Shown here in pieces: positions 24,399 through 41,100 of a DNA stretch of 64,000 nucleotides (positions are counted from its first letter, which is position 1; the number at the start of each line of letters is the position of its first letter). Origin of the DNA: Plantago major. Taxonomy: Eukaryota; Streptophyta; Magnoliopsida; Lamiales; Plantaginaceae. Both the position numbers and the translations under genes were made by a program. The stretch covers positions 59,118,843 through 59,182,842 of the forward strand of contig CM048840.1 of assembly GCA_026545765.1 (NCBI GenBank), in the 5' to 3' direction. The notes beneath the pieces were generated by a model. It was given only the letters and a program-made list of their open reading frames with translations, had not been told where the DNA came from and ran no database searches.

Positions 24399-27300
24399 TA
24401 CCTGAGAGATATAAACAACAAACTTTGGAGATGGATGAACAACAAATGAATAACTCTACTCGATAGTTAAACAACACACTAAAGGAGTGGGATAATGTAA
24501 AACAAAGAAGTCTATTCGAGATTTAAACAATACACAGAAGGAGTAAGAGTATCACAAACGAAGAACACTACTTAAGAGTTAAAGAACACACATAAGGAGT
24601 GGGATAAACAACAAATGTAAAATTCTACTCGAGAGTAAAACAACACACTAAAGGAGTGGGATAATGTCAAACAAAGAAGTCTATTCGAGATTTAAACATT
24701 ACACAGAAGGAGTAAGAGTATCACAAACGAAGAACACTACTTGAGAATTAATCAACACACATATGGATTGGGATAAACAACAAGTATAAAATTCTACTCG
24801 GGAGTTAAATAAAACAATAATGGGAGAGAGATAATTACAAACGGAGAAGTCAATTTGAGATTTAAACAACACACAAGAGGAATAATAAAATAACGAACGA
24901 AGAACTCCACTTGAGAGTTAAACAAAACACAAAAGGTGTTGAATAAACAACAAACGAACAAATCTACTTGAGAGATATAAAAAATAAACTTTGGAGATGG
25001 ATGAATAACAAACGAATAACTGTACTCGAGAGTTAAACAACACACTAAAGGAGTGGGATAATGTAAAAAAAAGAAGTCTATTCGAGATTTAAACAATACA
25101 CAGAAGGAGTAAGAGTATCACAAACGAAGAACACTACTTAAGAGTTAAAGAACACACATAAGGAGTGGGATGAACAACAAATGTAAAATTCTACTCGAGA
25201 GTAAAACAACACACTAAAGGAGTGGGATAATGTCAAACAAAGAAGTCTATTCGAGATTTAAACATTACACAGAAGGAGTAAGAGTATCACAAACGAAGAA
25301 CACTACTTGAGAATTAATCAACACACATATGGATTGGGATAAACAACAAATATAAAATTCTACTAGGGAGTTAAATAAAACAATAATGGGAGAGAGATAA
25401 TTACAAACAGAGAAGTCAATTTGAGATTTAAACAACACACAAGAGGAATAATAAAATAACGAACAAAGAACTCCACTTGAGAGTTAAACAAAACACAAAA
25501 GGTGTTGAATAAACAACAAACGAACAAATCTACTTGAGAGATATAAAAAACAAACTTTGGAGATGGATGAACAACAAACGAATAACTCTACTCGAGAGTT
25601 AAACAACACACTAAAGGAGTGGGATAATGTCAAACAAAGAAGTCTATTCGAGATTTAAACAATACACAGAAGGAGTAAGAGTATCACAAACGAAGAACAC
25701 TACTTAAGAGTTAAAGAACACACATAAGGAGTGGGATAAACAACAAATGTAAAATTCTACTCGAGAGTAAAACAACACACTAAAGGAGTGGGATAATGTC
25801 AAACAAAGAAGTCTATTCGAGATTTAAACATTACACAGAAGGAGTAAGAGTATCACAAACGAAGAACACTACTTGAGAATTAATAAACACACATATGGAT
25901 TGGGATAAACAACAAATATAAAATTCTACTCAGAAGTTAAATAAAACAATAATGGGAGAGAGATAATTACAAACAGAGAAGTCAATTTGAGATTTAAACA
26001 ACACACAAGAGGAATAATAACATAACGAACGAAGAACTCCACTTGAGAGTTAAACAAAACACAAAAGGTGTTGAATAAACAACAAACGTACAAATCTACT
26101 TGAGAGACATAAACAACAAACTTTGGAGATGGATGAACAACAAACGAATAACTCTACTCGAGAGTTAAACAACACGCTGAAGGAGTGGGATAATGTAAAA
26201 CAAAGAAGTCTATTCGAGATTTAAACAATACACAGAAGGAGTAAGAGTATCACAAACGAAGAACACTACTTAAGAGTTAAAGAACACACATAAGGAGTGG
26301 GATGAACAACAAATGTAAAATTCTACTCGAGAGTAAAACAACACACTAAAGGAGTGGGATAATGTCAAACAAAGAAGTCTATTCGAGATTTAAACATTAC
26401 ACAGAAGGAGTAAGAGTATCACAAACGAAGAACACTACTTGAGAATTAATCAACACACATATGGATTGGGATAAACAACAAGTATAAAATTCTACTCGAG
26501 AATTAAATAAAACAATATTGGGAGAGAGCTAATTACAAACGGAGAAGTCAATTTGAGATTTAAACAACACACAAGAGGAATAATAAAATAACGAACGAAG
26601 AACTCCACTTGAGAGTTAAACAAAACACAAAAGGTGTTGAATAAACAACAAACGAACAAATCTACTTGAGAGATATAAAAAACAAACTTTGGAGATGGAT
26701 GAACAACAAACGAATAACTCTACTCGAGAGTTAAACAACACACTAAAGGAGTGGGATAATGTAAAACAAAGAAGTCTATTCGAGATTTAAACAATACACA
26801 GAAGGAGTAAGAGTATCACAAACGAAGAACACTACTTAAGAGTTAAAGAACACACATAAGGAGTGGGATGAACAACAAATGTAAAATTCTACTCAAACAA
26901 CACACTAAAGGAGTGGGATAATGTCAAACAAAGAAGTCTATTCGAGATTTAAACATTACACAGAAGGAGTAAGAGTATCACAAACGAAGAACACTACTTG
27001 AGAATTAATCAACACACATATGGATTGGGATAAACAACAAATATAAAATTCTACTCGGGAGTTAAATAAAACAATAATGGGAGAGAGATAATTACAAACG
27101 GAGAAGTCAATTTGAGATTTAAACAACACACAAGAGGAATAATAAAATAACGAAGAACTCCACTTGAGAGTTAAACAAAACACAAAAGGTGTTGAATAAA
27201 CAACAAACGAACAAATCTACTTGAGAGATATAAAAAACAAACTTTGGAGATGGATGAACAACAAACGAATAACTCTACTCGAGAGTTAAACAACACACTA

Positions 27301-30300
27301 AAGGAGTGGGATAATGTAAAACAAAGAAGTCTATTCGAGATTTAAACAATACACAGAAGGAGTAAGAGTATCACAAACGAAGAACACTACTTAAGAGTTA
27401 AAGAACACACATAAGGAGTGGGATGAACAACAAATGTAAAATTCTACTCGAGAGTAAAACAACACACTAAAGGAGTGGGATAATGTCAAACAAAGAAGTC
27501 TATTCGAGATTTAAACATTACACAGAAGGAGTAAGAGTATCACAAACGAAGAACACTACTTGAGAATTAATCAACACACATATGGATTGGGATAAACAAC
27601 AAGTATAAAATTCTACTCGAGAGTTAAATAAAACAATAATGGGAGAGAGATAATTACAAACGGAGAAGTCAATTTGAGATTTAAACAACACACAAGAGGA
27701 ATAATAAAATAACGAACGAAGAACTCCACTTGAGAGTTAAACAAAACACAAAAGGTGTTGAATAAACAACAAACGAACAAATCTACTTGAGAGATATAAA
27801 CAACAAACTTTGGAGATGGATGAACAACAAACGAATAACTCTACTCGAGAGTTAAACAACACGCTGAAGGAGTGGGATAATGTAAAACAAAGAAGTCTAT
27901 TCGAGATTTAAACAATACACAGAAGGAGTAAGAGTATCACAAACGAAGAACACTACTTAAGAGTTGAAGAACACACATAAGGAGTGGGATGAACAACAAA
28001 TGTAAAATTCTAGTCGAGAGTAAAACAACACGCTGAAGGAGTGGGATAATGTAAAACAAAGAAGTCTATTCGAGATTTAAACATTACATAGGAGTAAGAG
28101 TATCACAAACGAAGAACACTACTTGAGAATTAATAAACACACATATGGATTCGGATAAACAACAAGTATAAAATTCTACTCGAGAGTTAAATAAAAGAAT
28201 AATGGGAGAGAGATAATTACAAACGGAGAAGTCAATTTGAGATTTAAACAACACACAAGAGGAATAATAAAATAACGAACGAAGAACTCCACTTGAGAGT
28301 TAAACAAAACACAAAAGGTGTTGAATAAACAACAAACGAACATATCTACTTGATAGATATAAAAAACAAACTTTGGAGATGGATGAACAACAAACGAATA
28401 ACTCTACTCGAGAGTTAAACAACACGCTGAAGGAGTGGGATAATGTAAAACAAAGAAGTCTATTCGAGATTTAAACAATATACAGAAGGAGTAAGAGTAT
28501 CACAAACGAAGAACACTACTTAAGAGTTAAAGAACACACATAAGGAGTGGGATGAACAACAAATGTAAAATTCTACTCGAGAGTAAAACAACACACTAAA
28601 GGAGTGGGATAATGTCAAACAAAGAAGTCTATTCGAGATTTAAACATTACATAGAAGGAGTAAGAGTATCACAAACGAAGAACACTACTTGAGAATTAAT
28701 CAACACACATATGGATTGGGATAAACAACAAGTATAAAATTCTACTCGGGAGTTAAGTAAAACAATAATGGGAGAGAGATAATTACAAACGGAGAAGTAA
28801 ATTTGAGATTTAAACAACACACAAGAGGAATAATAAAATTACGAACAAAGAACTCCACTTCAGAGTTAAACAAAACACAAAAGGTGTTGAATAAACAACA
28901 AACGAACAAATCTACTTGATAGATATAAAAAACAAACTTTGGAGATGGATGAACAACAAACGAATAACTCTACTCGAGAGTTAAACAACACACTAAAGGA
29001 GTGGGATAATGTCAAACAAAGAAGTCTATTCGAGATTTAAACAATACACAGAAGGAGTAAGAGTATCACAAACGAAGAACACTACTTAAGATTTAAAGAA
29101 CACACATAAGGAGTGGGATGAACAACAAATATAAAATTCTACTCGAGAGTAAAACAACACACTAAAGGAGTGGGATAATGTCAAACAAAGAAGTCTATTC
29201 GAGATTTATACATTACACAGAAGGAGTTAGAGTATCTCAAACGAAGAAAACTACTTGAGAATTAATCAACACACATATGGATTGGGATAAACAACAAGTA
29301 TAAAATTCTACTCGGGAGTTAAATAAAACAATAATGGGAGAGAGATAATTACAAACGGAGAAGTCAATTTGAGATTTAAACAACACACAAGAGGAATAAT
29401 AAAATAACGAACGAAGAACTCCACTTGAGAGTTAAACAAAACACAAAAGGTGTTGAATAAACATTAAACGAACAAATCTACTTGAGAGATATAAACAACA
29501 AACTTTGGAGATGGATGAACAACAAACGAATAACTCTACTCGAGAGTTAAACAACACGCTGAAGGAGTGGGATAATGTAAAACAAAGAAGTCTATTCGAG
29601 ATTTAAACAATATACAGAAGGAGTAAGAGTATCACAAACGAAGAACACTACTTAAGAGTTAAAGAACACACATAAGGAGTGGGATGAACAACAAATGTAA
29701 AATTCTACTCGAGAGTAAAACAACACACTAAAGGAGTGGGATAATGTCAAACAAAGAAGTCTATTCGAGATTTAAACATTACACAGAAGGAGTAAGAGTA
29801 TCACAAACGAAGAACACTACTTGAGAATTAATCAACACACATATGGATTGGGATAAACAACAAGTATAAAATTCTACTCGAGAGTTAAATAAAACAATAA
29901 TGGGAGAGAGATAATTACAAACGGAGAAGTCAATTTGAGATTTAAACAACACACAAGAGGAATAATAAAATAACGAACGAAGAACTCCACTTGAGAGTTA
30001 AACAAAACACAAAAGGTGTTGAATAAACAAAAAACGAACAAATCTACTTTAGAGACATAAAAAACAAACTTTGGAGATGGATGAACAACAAACGAATATC
30101 TCTACTCGAGAATTAAACAACACACTAAAGGAGTGGGATAATGTAAAACAAAGAAGTCTATTCGAGATTTAAACAATACACAGAAGGAGTAAGAGTATCA
30201 CAAACGAAGAACACTACTTAAGAGTTAAAGAACACACATAAGGAGTGGGATGAACAACAAATGTAAAATTCTACTCGAGAGTAAAACAACACACTAAAGG

Positions 30301-33300
30301 AGTGGGATAATGTCAAACAAAGAAGTCTATTCGAGATTTAAACATTACACAGACCGAGTAAAAGTATCACAAACGAAGAACACTAGTTGAGAATTAATCA
30401 ACACACATATGGATTGGGATAAACAACAAATATAAAATTCTACTCGGGAGTTAAATAAAACAATAATGGGAGAGAGATAATTACAAACAGAGAAGTCAAT
30501 TTGAGATTTAAACAACACACAAGAGGAATAATAACATAACGAAGAACTCCACTTGAGAGTTAAACAAAACACAAAAGGTGTTGAATAAACAACAAACGAA
30601 CAAATCTACTTGAGAGATATAAAAAACAAACTTTGGAGATGGATGAACAACAAACGAATAACTCTACTCGAGAGTTAAACAACACACTAAAGGAGTGGGA
30701 TAATGTCAAACAAAGAAGTCTATTCGAGATTTAAACAATACACAGAAGGAGTAAGAGTATCACAAACGAAGAACACTACTTAAGAGTTAAAGAACACACA
30801 TAAGGAGTGGGATGAACAACAAATGTAAAATTCTACTCGAGAGTAAAACAACACACTAAAGGAGTGGGATAATGTCAAACAAAGAAGTCTATTCGAGATT
30901 TAAACATTACACAGAAGGAGTAAGAGTATCACAAACGAAGAACACTACTTGAGAATTAATCAACACACATATGGATTGGGATAAACAACAAGTATAAAAT
31001 TCTAAACGGGAATAAAACAATAATGGGAGAGAGATAATTACAAACGGAGAAGTCAATTTGAGATTTAAACAACACACAAGAGGAATAATAAAATAACGAA
31101 CGAAGAACTCCACTTGAGAGTTAAACAAAACACAAAAGGTGTTGAATAAACAACAAACGAACAAATCTACTTGAGAGATATAAAAACAAACTTTGGAGAT
31201 GGATGAACAACAAACGAATAGCTCTACTCGAAAGTTAAACAACACACTAAAGGAGTGGGATAATGTAAAACAAAGAAGTCTATTCGAGATTTAAACAATA
31301 CAAGGAAGTAGTAAGAGTATCACAAACGAAGAACACTACTTAAGAATTGAAGAACACACATAAGGAGTGGGATGAACAACAAATGTAAAATTCTACTCGA
31401 GAGTAAAACAACACACTAAAGGAGTGGGATAATGTCAAACAAAGAAGTCTATTCGAGATTTAAACATTACACAGAAGGAGTAAGAGTATCACCAACGAAG
31501 AACACTACTTGAGAATTAATCAACACACATATGGATTGGGATAAACAACATATATTAAATTCTACTATGGATTTAAATAAAACAATAAGGTGAGAGATAA
31601 TTACAAACGGAGAAGTCAATTTGAGATTTAAACAACACACAAGAGGAATAATAAAATAACGAACGAAGAACTCCACTTGAGAGTTAAACAAAACACAAAA
31701 GGTGTTGAATAAACAACAAACGAACAAATCTACTTGAGAGATATAAACAACAAACTTTGGAGATGGATGAACAACAAACGAATAGCTCCACTCGAGAGTT
31801 AAAAAACACACTAAAGGAGTGGGATAATGTCAAACAGAGAAGTCTATTCGAGATTTAAACAAAACACAGAAGGAGTAAGAGTATCACAAACGAAGAACAC
31901 TACTTAAGAGTTAAAGAACACACATAAGGAGTGGGATAAACAACAAATGTAAAATTCTACTCGAGAGTTAAACAACACACTAAAGGAGTGGGATAATGTC
32001 AAACAAAGAAGTCTATTCGAGATTTAAACAAAACATAGGAGTAAGAGTATCACAAACGAAAAACGCTACTTGAGAATTAATCAACACACATATGGATTGG
32101 GATAAACAACAAGTATAAAATTCTACGCGGAAGATAAATAAAACAATAATGGGAGAGAGATCATTACAAACGGAGAAGTCAATTTGAGATTTAAACAACA
32201 CACAAGAGGAATAATAAAATAGCGAACGAAGAACTCCACTTGAGAGTTAAACAAAACACAAAAGGTGTTGAATAAACAACAAACGAACAAATCTACTTGA
32301 GATATATAAACAACAAACTTTGGAGATAGATGAACAACAAACGAATAGCTCTACTCGAGAGTTAAACAACACACTAAAGGAGTGGGATAATGTCAAACAA
32401 AGAAGTCTATTCGAGATTTAAACAAAACACAGAAGGAGTAAGAGTATCACAAACGAAGAACACTACTTAAGAGTTAAAGAACACACATAAGGAGTGGGAT
32501 AAACAACAAATGTAAAATTCTACTCGAGAGTAAAACAACACACTAAAGGAGTGGGATAATGTCAAACAAAGAAGTCTATTCGAGATTTAAACAATACACA
32601 GAAGGAGTAAGAGTATCACAAACGAAGAACACTACTTGAGAATTAATCAACACACATATGGATTGGGATAAACAACAAGTATAAAATTCTACTCGAGAGT
32701 TAAATAAAACAATAATGGGAGAGAGATAATTACAAACGGAGAAGTCAATTTGAGATTTAAACAACACACAAGAGGAATAATAAAATAACGAACGAAGAAC
32801 TCCACTTGAGAGTTAAACAAAACACAAAAGGTGTTGAATAAACAACAAACGAACAAATCTACTTGAGAGATATAAACAACAAACTTTGGAGATGGATGAA
32901 CAACAAACGAATAACTCTACTCGAGAGTTAAACAACACACTGAAGGAGTGGGATAATGTAAAACAAAGAAGTCTATTCGAGATTTAAACAAAATACAGAA
33001 GGAGTAAGAGTATCACAAACGAAGAACACTACTTAAGAGTTAAAGAACACACATAAGGAGTGGGATGAACAACAAATGTAAAATTCTACTCGAGAGTAAA
33101 ACAACACACTAAAGGAGTGGGATAATGTCAAACAAAGAAGTCTATTCGAGATTTAAACATTACACAGAAGGAAGAAAGTATCACAAGCGAAGAACACTAC
33201 TTGAGAATTAATCAACACACATATGGATTGGGATAAACAACAAATATAAAATTCTACTAGGGAGTTAAATAAAACAATAATGGGAGAGATAATTACAAGC

Positions 33301-36300
33301 GGAGAAGTCAATTTGAGATTTAAACAACACACAAGAGGAATAATAAAATAACGAGCGAAGAACTCCACTTGAGAGTTAAACAAAACACAAAAGGTGTTGA
33401 ATAAACACCAAACGAACAAATCGACTTGAGAGACATAATAACAAAACTTTGAAGATGGATGAACAACAAACGAATAACTCTACTCGAGAGTTAAACAACA
33501 CACTAAAGGAGTGGGATAATGTCAAACAAAGAAGTCTATTCGAGATTTAAACAATACACAGAAGGAGTAAGAGTATCACAAACGAAGAACACTACTTCAG
33601 AGTTAAAGAACACACATAAGGAGTGGGATAAACAACAAATGTAAAATTCTACTCGAAAGTAAAACAACACACTAAAGGAGTGGGATAATGTCAAACAAAG
33701 AAGTCTATTCGAGATTTAAACATTACACAGAAGGAGTAAGAGTATCACAAACGAAGAACACTACTTGAGAATTAATCAACACACATATGGATTGGGATAA
33801 ACAACAAGTATAAAATTCTACTCGAGAGTTAAATAAAAGAATAATGGGAGAGAGATAATTACAAACGGAGAAGTCAATTTGAGATTTAAACAACACACAA
33901 GAGGAATAATAAAATAACGAACGAAGAACTCCACTTGAGAGTTAAACAAAACACAAAAGGTGTTGAATAAACAACAAACGAACAAATCTACTTGAGAGAT
34001 ATAAAAACAAACTTTGGAGATGGATGAACAACAAACGAATAACTCTACTCGAGAGTTAAACAACACACTAAAGGAGTGGGATAATGTCAAACAAAGAAGT
34101 CTATTCGAGATTTAAACAATACACAGAAGGAGTAAGAGTATCACAAACGAAGAACACTACTTAAGAGTTAAAGAACACACATAAGGAGTGGGATGAACAA
34201 CAAATGTAAAATTCTACTCGAGAGTAAAACAACACACTAAAGGAGTGGGATAATGTCAAACAAAGAAGTCTATTCGAGATTTAAACAATACACAGAAGGA
34301 GTAAGAGTATCACAAACGAAGAACACTACTTGAGAATTAATCAACACACATATGGATTGGGATAAACAACAAGTATAAAATTCTACTCGAGAGTTAAATA
34401 AAACAATAATGGGAGAGAGATAATTACAAACGGAGAAGTCAATTTGAGATTTAAACAACACACAAGAGGAATAATAAAATAACGAACGAAGAACTCCACT
34501 TGAGAGTTAAACAAAACACAAAAGGTGTTGAATAAACAACAAACGAACAAATCTACTTGAGAGATATAAACAACAAACTTTGGAGATGGATGAACAACAA
34601 ACGAATAACTCTACTCGAGAGTTAAACAACACGCTGAAGGAGTGGGATAATGTAAAACAAAGAAGTCTATTCGAGATTTAAACAATACACAGAAGGAGTA
34701 AGAGTATCACAAACGAAGAACACTACTTAAGAGTTAAAGAACACACATAAGGAGTGGGATGAACAACAAATGTAAAATTCTACTCGAGAGTAAAACAACA
34801 CACTAAAGGAGTGGGATAATGTCAAACAAAGAAGTCTATTCGAGATTTAAACAATACACGGAAGGAGTAAGAGTATCACAAACGAAGAACACTACTTGAG
34901 AATTAATCAACACACATATGGATTGGGATAAACAACAAGTATAAAATTCTACTCGAGAATTAAGTAAAACAATATTGGGAGAGAGCTAATTACAAACGGA
35001 GAAGTCAATCTGAGATTTAAACAACACACATGCGGAGTAATAAAATAACGAACGAAGAACTCCACTTCAGAGTTAAACAAAACACAAAAGGTGTTGAATA
35101 AACAACAAACGAACAAATCTACTTGAGAGATATAAAAAACAAACTTTGGAGATGGATGAACAACAAACGAATAACTCTACTCGAGAGTTAAACAACACAC
35201 TAAAGGAGTGGGATAATGTAAAACAAAGAAGACTATTCGAGATTTAAACAATACACAGAAGGAGTAAGAGTATCACAAACGAAGAACACTACTTACGAGT
35301 TAAAGAACACACATAAGGAGTGGGATGAACAACAAATGTAAAATTCTACTCGAGAGTAAAACAACACACTAAAGGAGTGGGATAATGTCAAACAAAGAAG
35401 TCTATTCGAGATTTAAACATTACACAGAAGGAGTAAGAGTATCACAAACGAAGAACACTACTTGAGAATTAATCAACACACATATGGATTGGGATAAACA
35501 ACAAATATAAAATTCTACTTGGGAGTTAAATAAAACAATAATGGGAGAGATAATTACAAACGGAGAAGTCAATTTGAGATTTAAACAACACACAAGAGGA
35601 ATAATAAAATAACGAACGAAGAACTCCACTTGAGAGTTAAACAAAACACAAAAGGTGTTGAATAAACAACAAATGAACAAATCTACTTGAGAGATATAAA
35701 AACAAACTTTGGAGATGGATGAACAACAAACGAATAGCTCTACTCGAAAGTTAAACAACACACTAAAGGAGTGGGATAATGTCAAACAAAGAAGTCTATT
35801 CGAGATTTAAACAATACACAGAAGGAGTAAGAGTATCACAAACGAAGAACACTACTTAAGAGTTAAAGAACACACATAAGGAGTGGGATGAACAACAAAT
35901 GTAAAATTCTACTCGAGAGTAAAACAACACACTAAAGGAGTGGGATAATGTCAAACAAAGAAGTCTATTCGAGATTTAAACATTACACAGAAGGAGTAAG
36001 AGTATCACAAACGAAGAACACTACTTGAGAATTAATCAACACACATATGGATTGGGATAAACAACAAGTATAAAATTCTACTCGAGAGTTAAATAAAACA
36101 ATAATGGGAGAGAGATAATTACAAACGGAGAAGTCAATTTGAGATTTAAACAACACACAAGAGGAATAATAAAATAACGAACGAAGAACTCCACTTGAGA
36201 GTTAAACAAAACACAAAAGGTGTTGAATAAACAACAAACGAACAAATCTACTTGAGATATAAAAACAAACTTTGGAGATGGATGAACAACAAACGAATAA

Positions 36301-36811
36301 CTCTACTCGAGAGTTAAACAACACACTAAAGGAGTGGGATAATGTCAAACAAAGAAGTCTATTCGAGATTTAAACAATACGCAGAAGGAGTAAGAGTATC
36401 ACAAACGAAGAACACTACTTAAGAGTTAAAGAACACACATAAGGAGTGGGATAAACAACAAATGTAAAATTCTACTCGAGAGTTAAACAACACACTAAAG
36501 GAGTGGGATAATGTCAAACAAAGAAGTCTATTCGAGATTTAAACAATACAGAGAAGGAGTAAGAGTATCACAAACGAAGAACACTACTTGAGAATTAATC
36601 AACACACATATGGAGTGGGATAAACAACAAGTATAAAATTCTACTCGAGAGTTAAAGAAAACAATAATGGGAGAGAGATAATTACAAACGGAGAAGTCAA
36701 TTTGAGATTTAAACAACACACAAGAGGAATAATAAAATAATGAACGAAGAACTCCACTTGAGAGTTAAACAAAACACAAAAGGTGTTGAATAAACAACAA
36801 ACGAACAAATC

Positions 36812-37715
36812 TACTTGAGAGATATAAAAAACAAACTTTGGAGATGGATGAACAACAAACGAATAACTCTACTCGAGAGTTAAACAACACACTAAAGGAG
36901 TGGGATAATGTCAAACAAAGAAGTCTATTCGAGATTTAAACAATACACAGAAGGAGTAAGAGTATCACAAACGAAGAACACTACTTAAGAGTTAAAGAAC
37001 ACACATAAGGAGTGGGATGAACAACAAATGTAAAATTCTACTCGAGAGTAAAACAACACACTAAAGGAGTGGGATAATGTAAAACAAAGAAGTCTATTCG
37101 AGATTTATACAATACACAGAAGGAGTAAGAGTATCACAAACGAAGAACACTACTTGAGAATTAATAAACACACATATGGATTCGGATAAACAACAAGTAT
37201 AAAATTCTACTCGAGAGTAAAACAACACACTAAAGGAGTGGGATAATGTCAAACAAAGAAGTCTATTCCAGATTTAAACAATACACAGAAGGAGTAAGAG
37301 TATCACAAACGAAGAACACTACTTAAGAGTTAAAGAACACACATAAGGAGTGGGATGAACAACAAATGTAAAATTCTACTCGAGAGTAAAACAACACACT
37401 AAAGGAGTGGGATAATGTAAAACAAAGAAGTCTATTCGAGATTTAAACAATACAAGGAAGTAGTAAGAGTATCACAAACGAAGAACACTACTTGAGAATT
37501 AATCAACACACATATGGATTCGGATAAACAACAAGTATAAAATTCTACTCGAGAGTTAAATAAAAGAATAATGGGAGAGAGATAATTACAAACGGAGAAG
37601 TCAATTTGAGATTTAAACAACACACAAGAGGAATAATAAAATAACGAACGAAGAACTCCACTTGAGAGTTAAACAAAACACAAAAGGTGTTGAATAAACA
37701 ACAAACGAACAAATC
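36812..37715. repeat. Sixteen-monomer HOR variant (two extra trimers)
   Basis: The A-to-A distance is 904 bp, equal to 58 + 5 x 169. It is the only HOR with five trimers left of 46.6 kb and resembles the irregular block at the right end. Confidence 0.82.
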
Positions 37716-38177
37716 TACTTGAGAGATATAAAAAACAAACTTTGGAGATGGATGAACAACAAACGAATAAACGAAGAACACTACTTACGAGTTAAAGAAC
37801 ACACATAAGGAGTGGGATAAACAACAAATGTAAAATTCTACTCGCGAGTTAAACAACACACTAAAGGAGTGGGATAATGTCTAACAAAGAAGTCTATGGA
37901 AGATTTAAACAATACACGGAAGGAGTAAGAGTATCACAAACGAAGAACACTACTTGAGAATTAATCAACACACATATGGATTGGGATAAACAACAAGTAT
38001 AAAATTCTACTCGAGAATTAAGTAAAACAATATTGGGAGAGAGCTAATTACAAACGGAGAAGTCAATCTGAGATTTAAACAACACACTAGAGGAATAATA
38101 AAATAACGAACGAAGAACTCCACTTGAGAGTTAAACAAAACACAAAAGGTGTTGAATAAACAACAAACGAACAAATC
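37716..38177. repeat. HOR copy missing its first B and C monomers
   Basis: The A-to-A distance is about 462 bp. The A monomer at 37716 is followed after only 66 bp by a D monomer (CTACTTACGAG at 37781) instead of the usual 170 bp. The join lies at ACGAATAAACGAAGAAC, where ACGAA occurs on both sides, pointing to microhomology-mediated loss. Confidence 0.8.
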
Positions 38178-41100
38178 TACTTGAGAGATATAAAAAACAA
38201 ACTTTGGAGATGGATGAACAACAAACGAATAACTCTACTCGAGAGTTAAACAACACACTAAAGGAGTGGGATAATGTAAAACAAAGAAGACTATTCGAGA
38301 TTTAAACAATACACAGAAGGAGTAAGAGTATCACAAACAAAGAACACTACTTACGAGTTAAAGAACACACATAAGGAGTGGGATGAACAACAAATGTAAA
38401 ATTCTACTCGAGAGTAAAACAACACACTAAAGGAGTGGGATAATGTCAAACAAAGAAGTCTATTCGAGATTTAAACAATACACAGAAGGAGTAAGAGTAT
38501 CACAAACGAAGAACACTACTTGAGAATTAATCAACACACATATGGATTGGGATAAACAACAAGTATAAAATTCTACGCGGAAGATAAATAAAACAATAAT
38601 GGGAGAGAGATCATTACAAACGGAGAAGTCAATTTGCGATTTAAACAACACATAAGAGGAATAATAAAATAGCGAACGAAGAACTCCACTTGAGAGTTAA
38701 ACAAAAACACAAATTGTGTTGAATAAACAACAAACGAACAAATCTACTTGAGATATATAAACAACAAACTTCGGAGATAGATGAACAACAAACGAATAGC
38801 TCTACTCGAGAGTTAAACAACACACTAAAGGAGTGGGATAATGTCAAACAAAGAAGTCTATTCGTGATTTAAACAAAACACAGAAGAAGTAAGAGTATCA
38901 CAAACGAAGAACACTACTTAAGAGTTAAAGAACACACATATTAAGGAGTGGGATAAACAACAAATGTAAAATTCTACTCGAGAGTTAAACAACACACTAA
39001 AGGAGTGGGATAATATCAAACAAAGAAGTCTATTCGAGATTTTAACAATACACAAAAGGAGTAAGAGTATCACAAACGAAGAAAACTACTTGAGAATTAA
39101 TCAACACACATATGGATTGGGATAAACAACAAGTATAAAATTCTACTAGAATTAAATAAAACAATATTGGGAGAGAGCTAATTACAAACGGAGAAGTCAA
39201 TTTGAGATTGAAACAACACACAAGAGGACTAATAACATAACGAACGAAGAACTCCACTTGAGAGTTAAACAAAACACAAAAGGTGTTGAATAAACCACAA
39301 ATGAACATATCTACTTGATAGATATAAAAACAAACTTTGGAGATGGATGAACAACAAACGAATAACTCTACTCGAGAGTTAAACAACACACTAAAGGAGT
39401 GGGATAATGTCAAACAAAGAAGTCTATTCGAGATTTAAACAATACACAGAAGGAGTAAGAGTATCACAAACGAAGAACACTACTTAAGAGTTAAAGAACA
39501 CACATAAGGAGTGGGATGAACAACAAATGTAAAATTCTACTCGAGAGTAAAACAACACACTAAAGGAGTGGGATAATGTCAAACAAAGAAGTCTATTCGA
39601 GATTTAAACAATACACAGAAGGAGTAAGAGTATCACAAACGAAGAACACTACTTGAGAATTAATCAACACACATATGGATTGGGATAAACAACAAATATA
39701 AAATTCTACTCGGGAGTTAAATAAAACAATAATGGGAGAGAGATAATTACAAACGGAGAAGTCAATTTGAGATTTAAACAACACACAAGAGGAATAATAA
39801 AATAACGAAGAACTCCACTTGAGAGTTCAACAAAACACAAAAGGTGTTGAATAAACAACAAACGAACATATCTACTTGATAGATATAAAAAACAAACTTT
39901 GGAGATGGATGAACAACAAACGAATAACTCTACTCGAGAGTTAAACAACACACTAAAGGAGTGGGATAATGTCAAACAAAGAAGTCTATTCGAGATTTAA
40001 ACAATACACAGAAGGAGTAAGAGTATCACAAACGAAGAACACTACTTAAGAGTTAAAGAACACACATAAGGAGTGGGATAAACAACAAATGTAAAATTCT
40101 ACTCGCGAGTTAAACAACACACTAAAGGAGTGGGATAATGTCTAACAAAGAAGTCTATTCGAGATTTAAACAATACACGGAAGGAGTATCACAAACGAAG
40201 AACACTACTTGAGAATTAATCAACACACATATGGATTGGGATAAACAACAAGTATAAAATTCTACTCGAGAGTTAAATAAAACAATAATGGGAGAGAGAT
40301 AATTACAAACGGAGAAGTCAATTTGAGATTTAAACAACACACAAGAGGAATAATAAAATAACGAACGAAGAACTCCACTTGAGAGTTAAACAAAACACAA
40401 AAGGTGTTGAATAAACAACAAACGAACAAATCTACTTGAGAGATATAAACAACAAACTTTGGAGATGGATGAACAACAAACGAATAACTCTACTCGAGAG
40501 TTAAACAACACACTAAAGGAGTGGGATAATGTAAAACAAAGAAGTCTATTCGAGATTTAAACAATACACAGAAGGAGTAAGAGTATCACAAACGAAGAAC
40601 ACTACTTAAGAGTTAAAGAACACACATAAGGAGTGGGATGAACAACAAATGTAAAATTCTACTCGAGAGTTAAACAACACACTAAAGGAGTGGGATAATG
40701 TCAAACAAAGAAGTCTATTCGAGATTTAAACAATACACGTAAGGAGTAAGAGTATCACAAACGAAGAACACTACTTGAGAATTAATCAACACACATATGG
40801 ATTGGGATAAACAACAAGTATAAAATTCTACTCGGGAGTTAAATAAAACAATAATGGGAGAGAGATAATTACAAACGGAGAAGTCAATTTGAGATTTAAA
40901 CAACACACAAGAGGAATAATAAAATAACGAACGAAGAACTCCACTTGAGAGTTAAACAAAACACAAAAGGTGTTGAATAAACAACAAATGAACAAATCTA
41001 CTTGAGATATATAAAAATAAACTTTGGAGATGGATGAACAACAAACGAATAACTCTACTCGAGAGTTAAACAACACACTAAAGGAGTGGGATAATGTAAA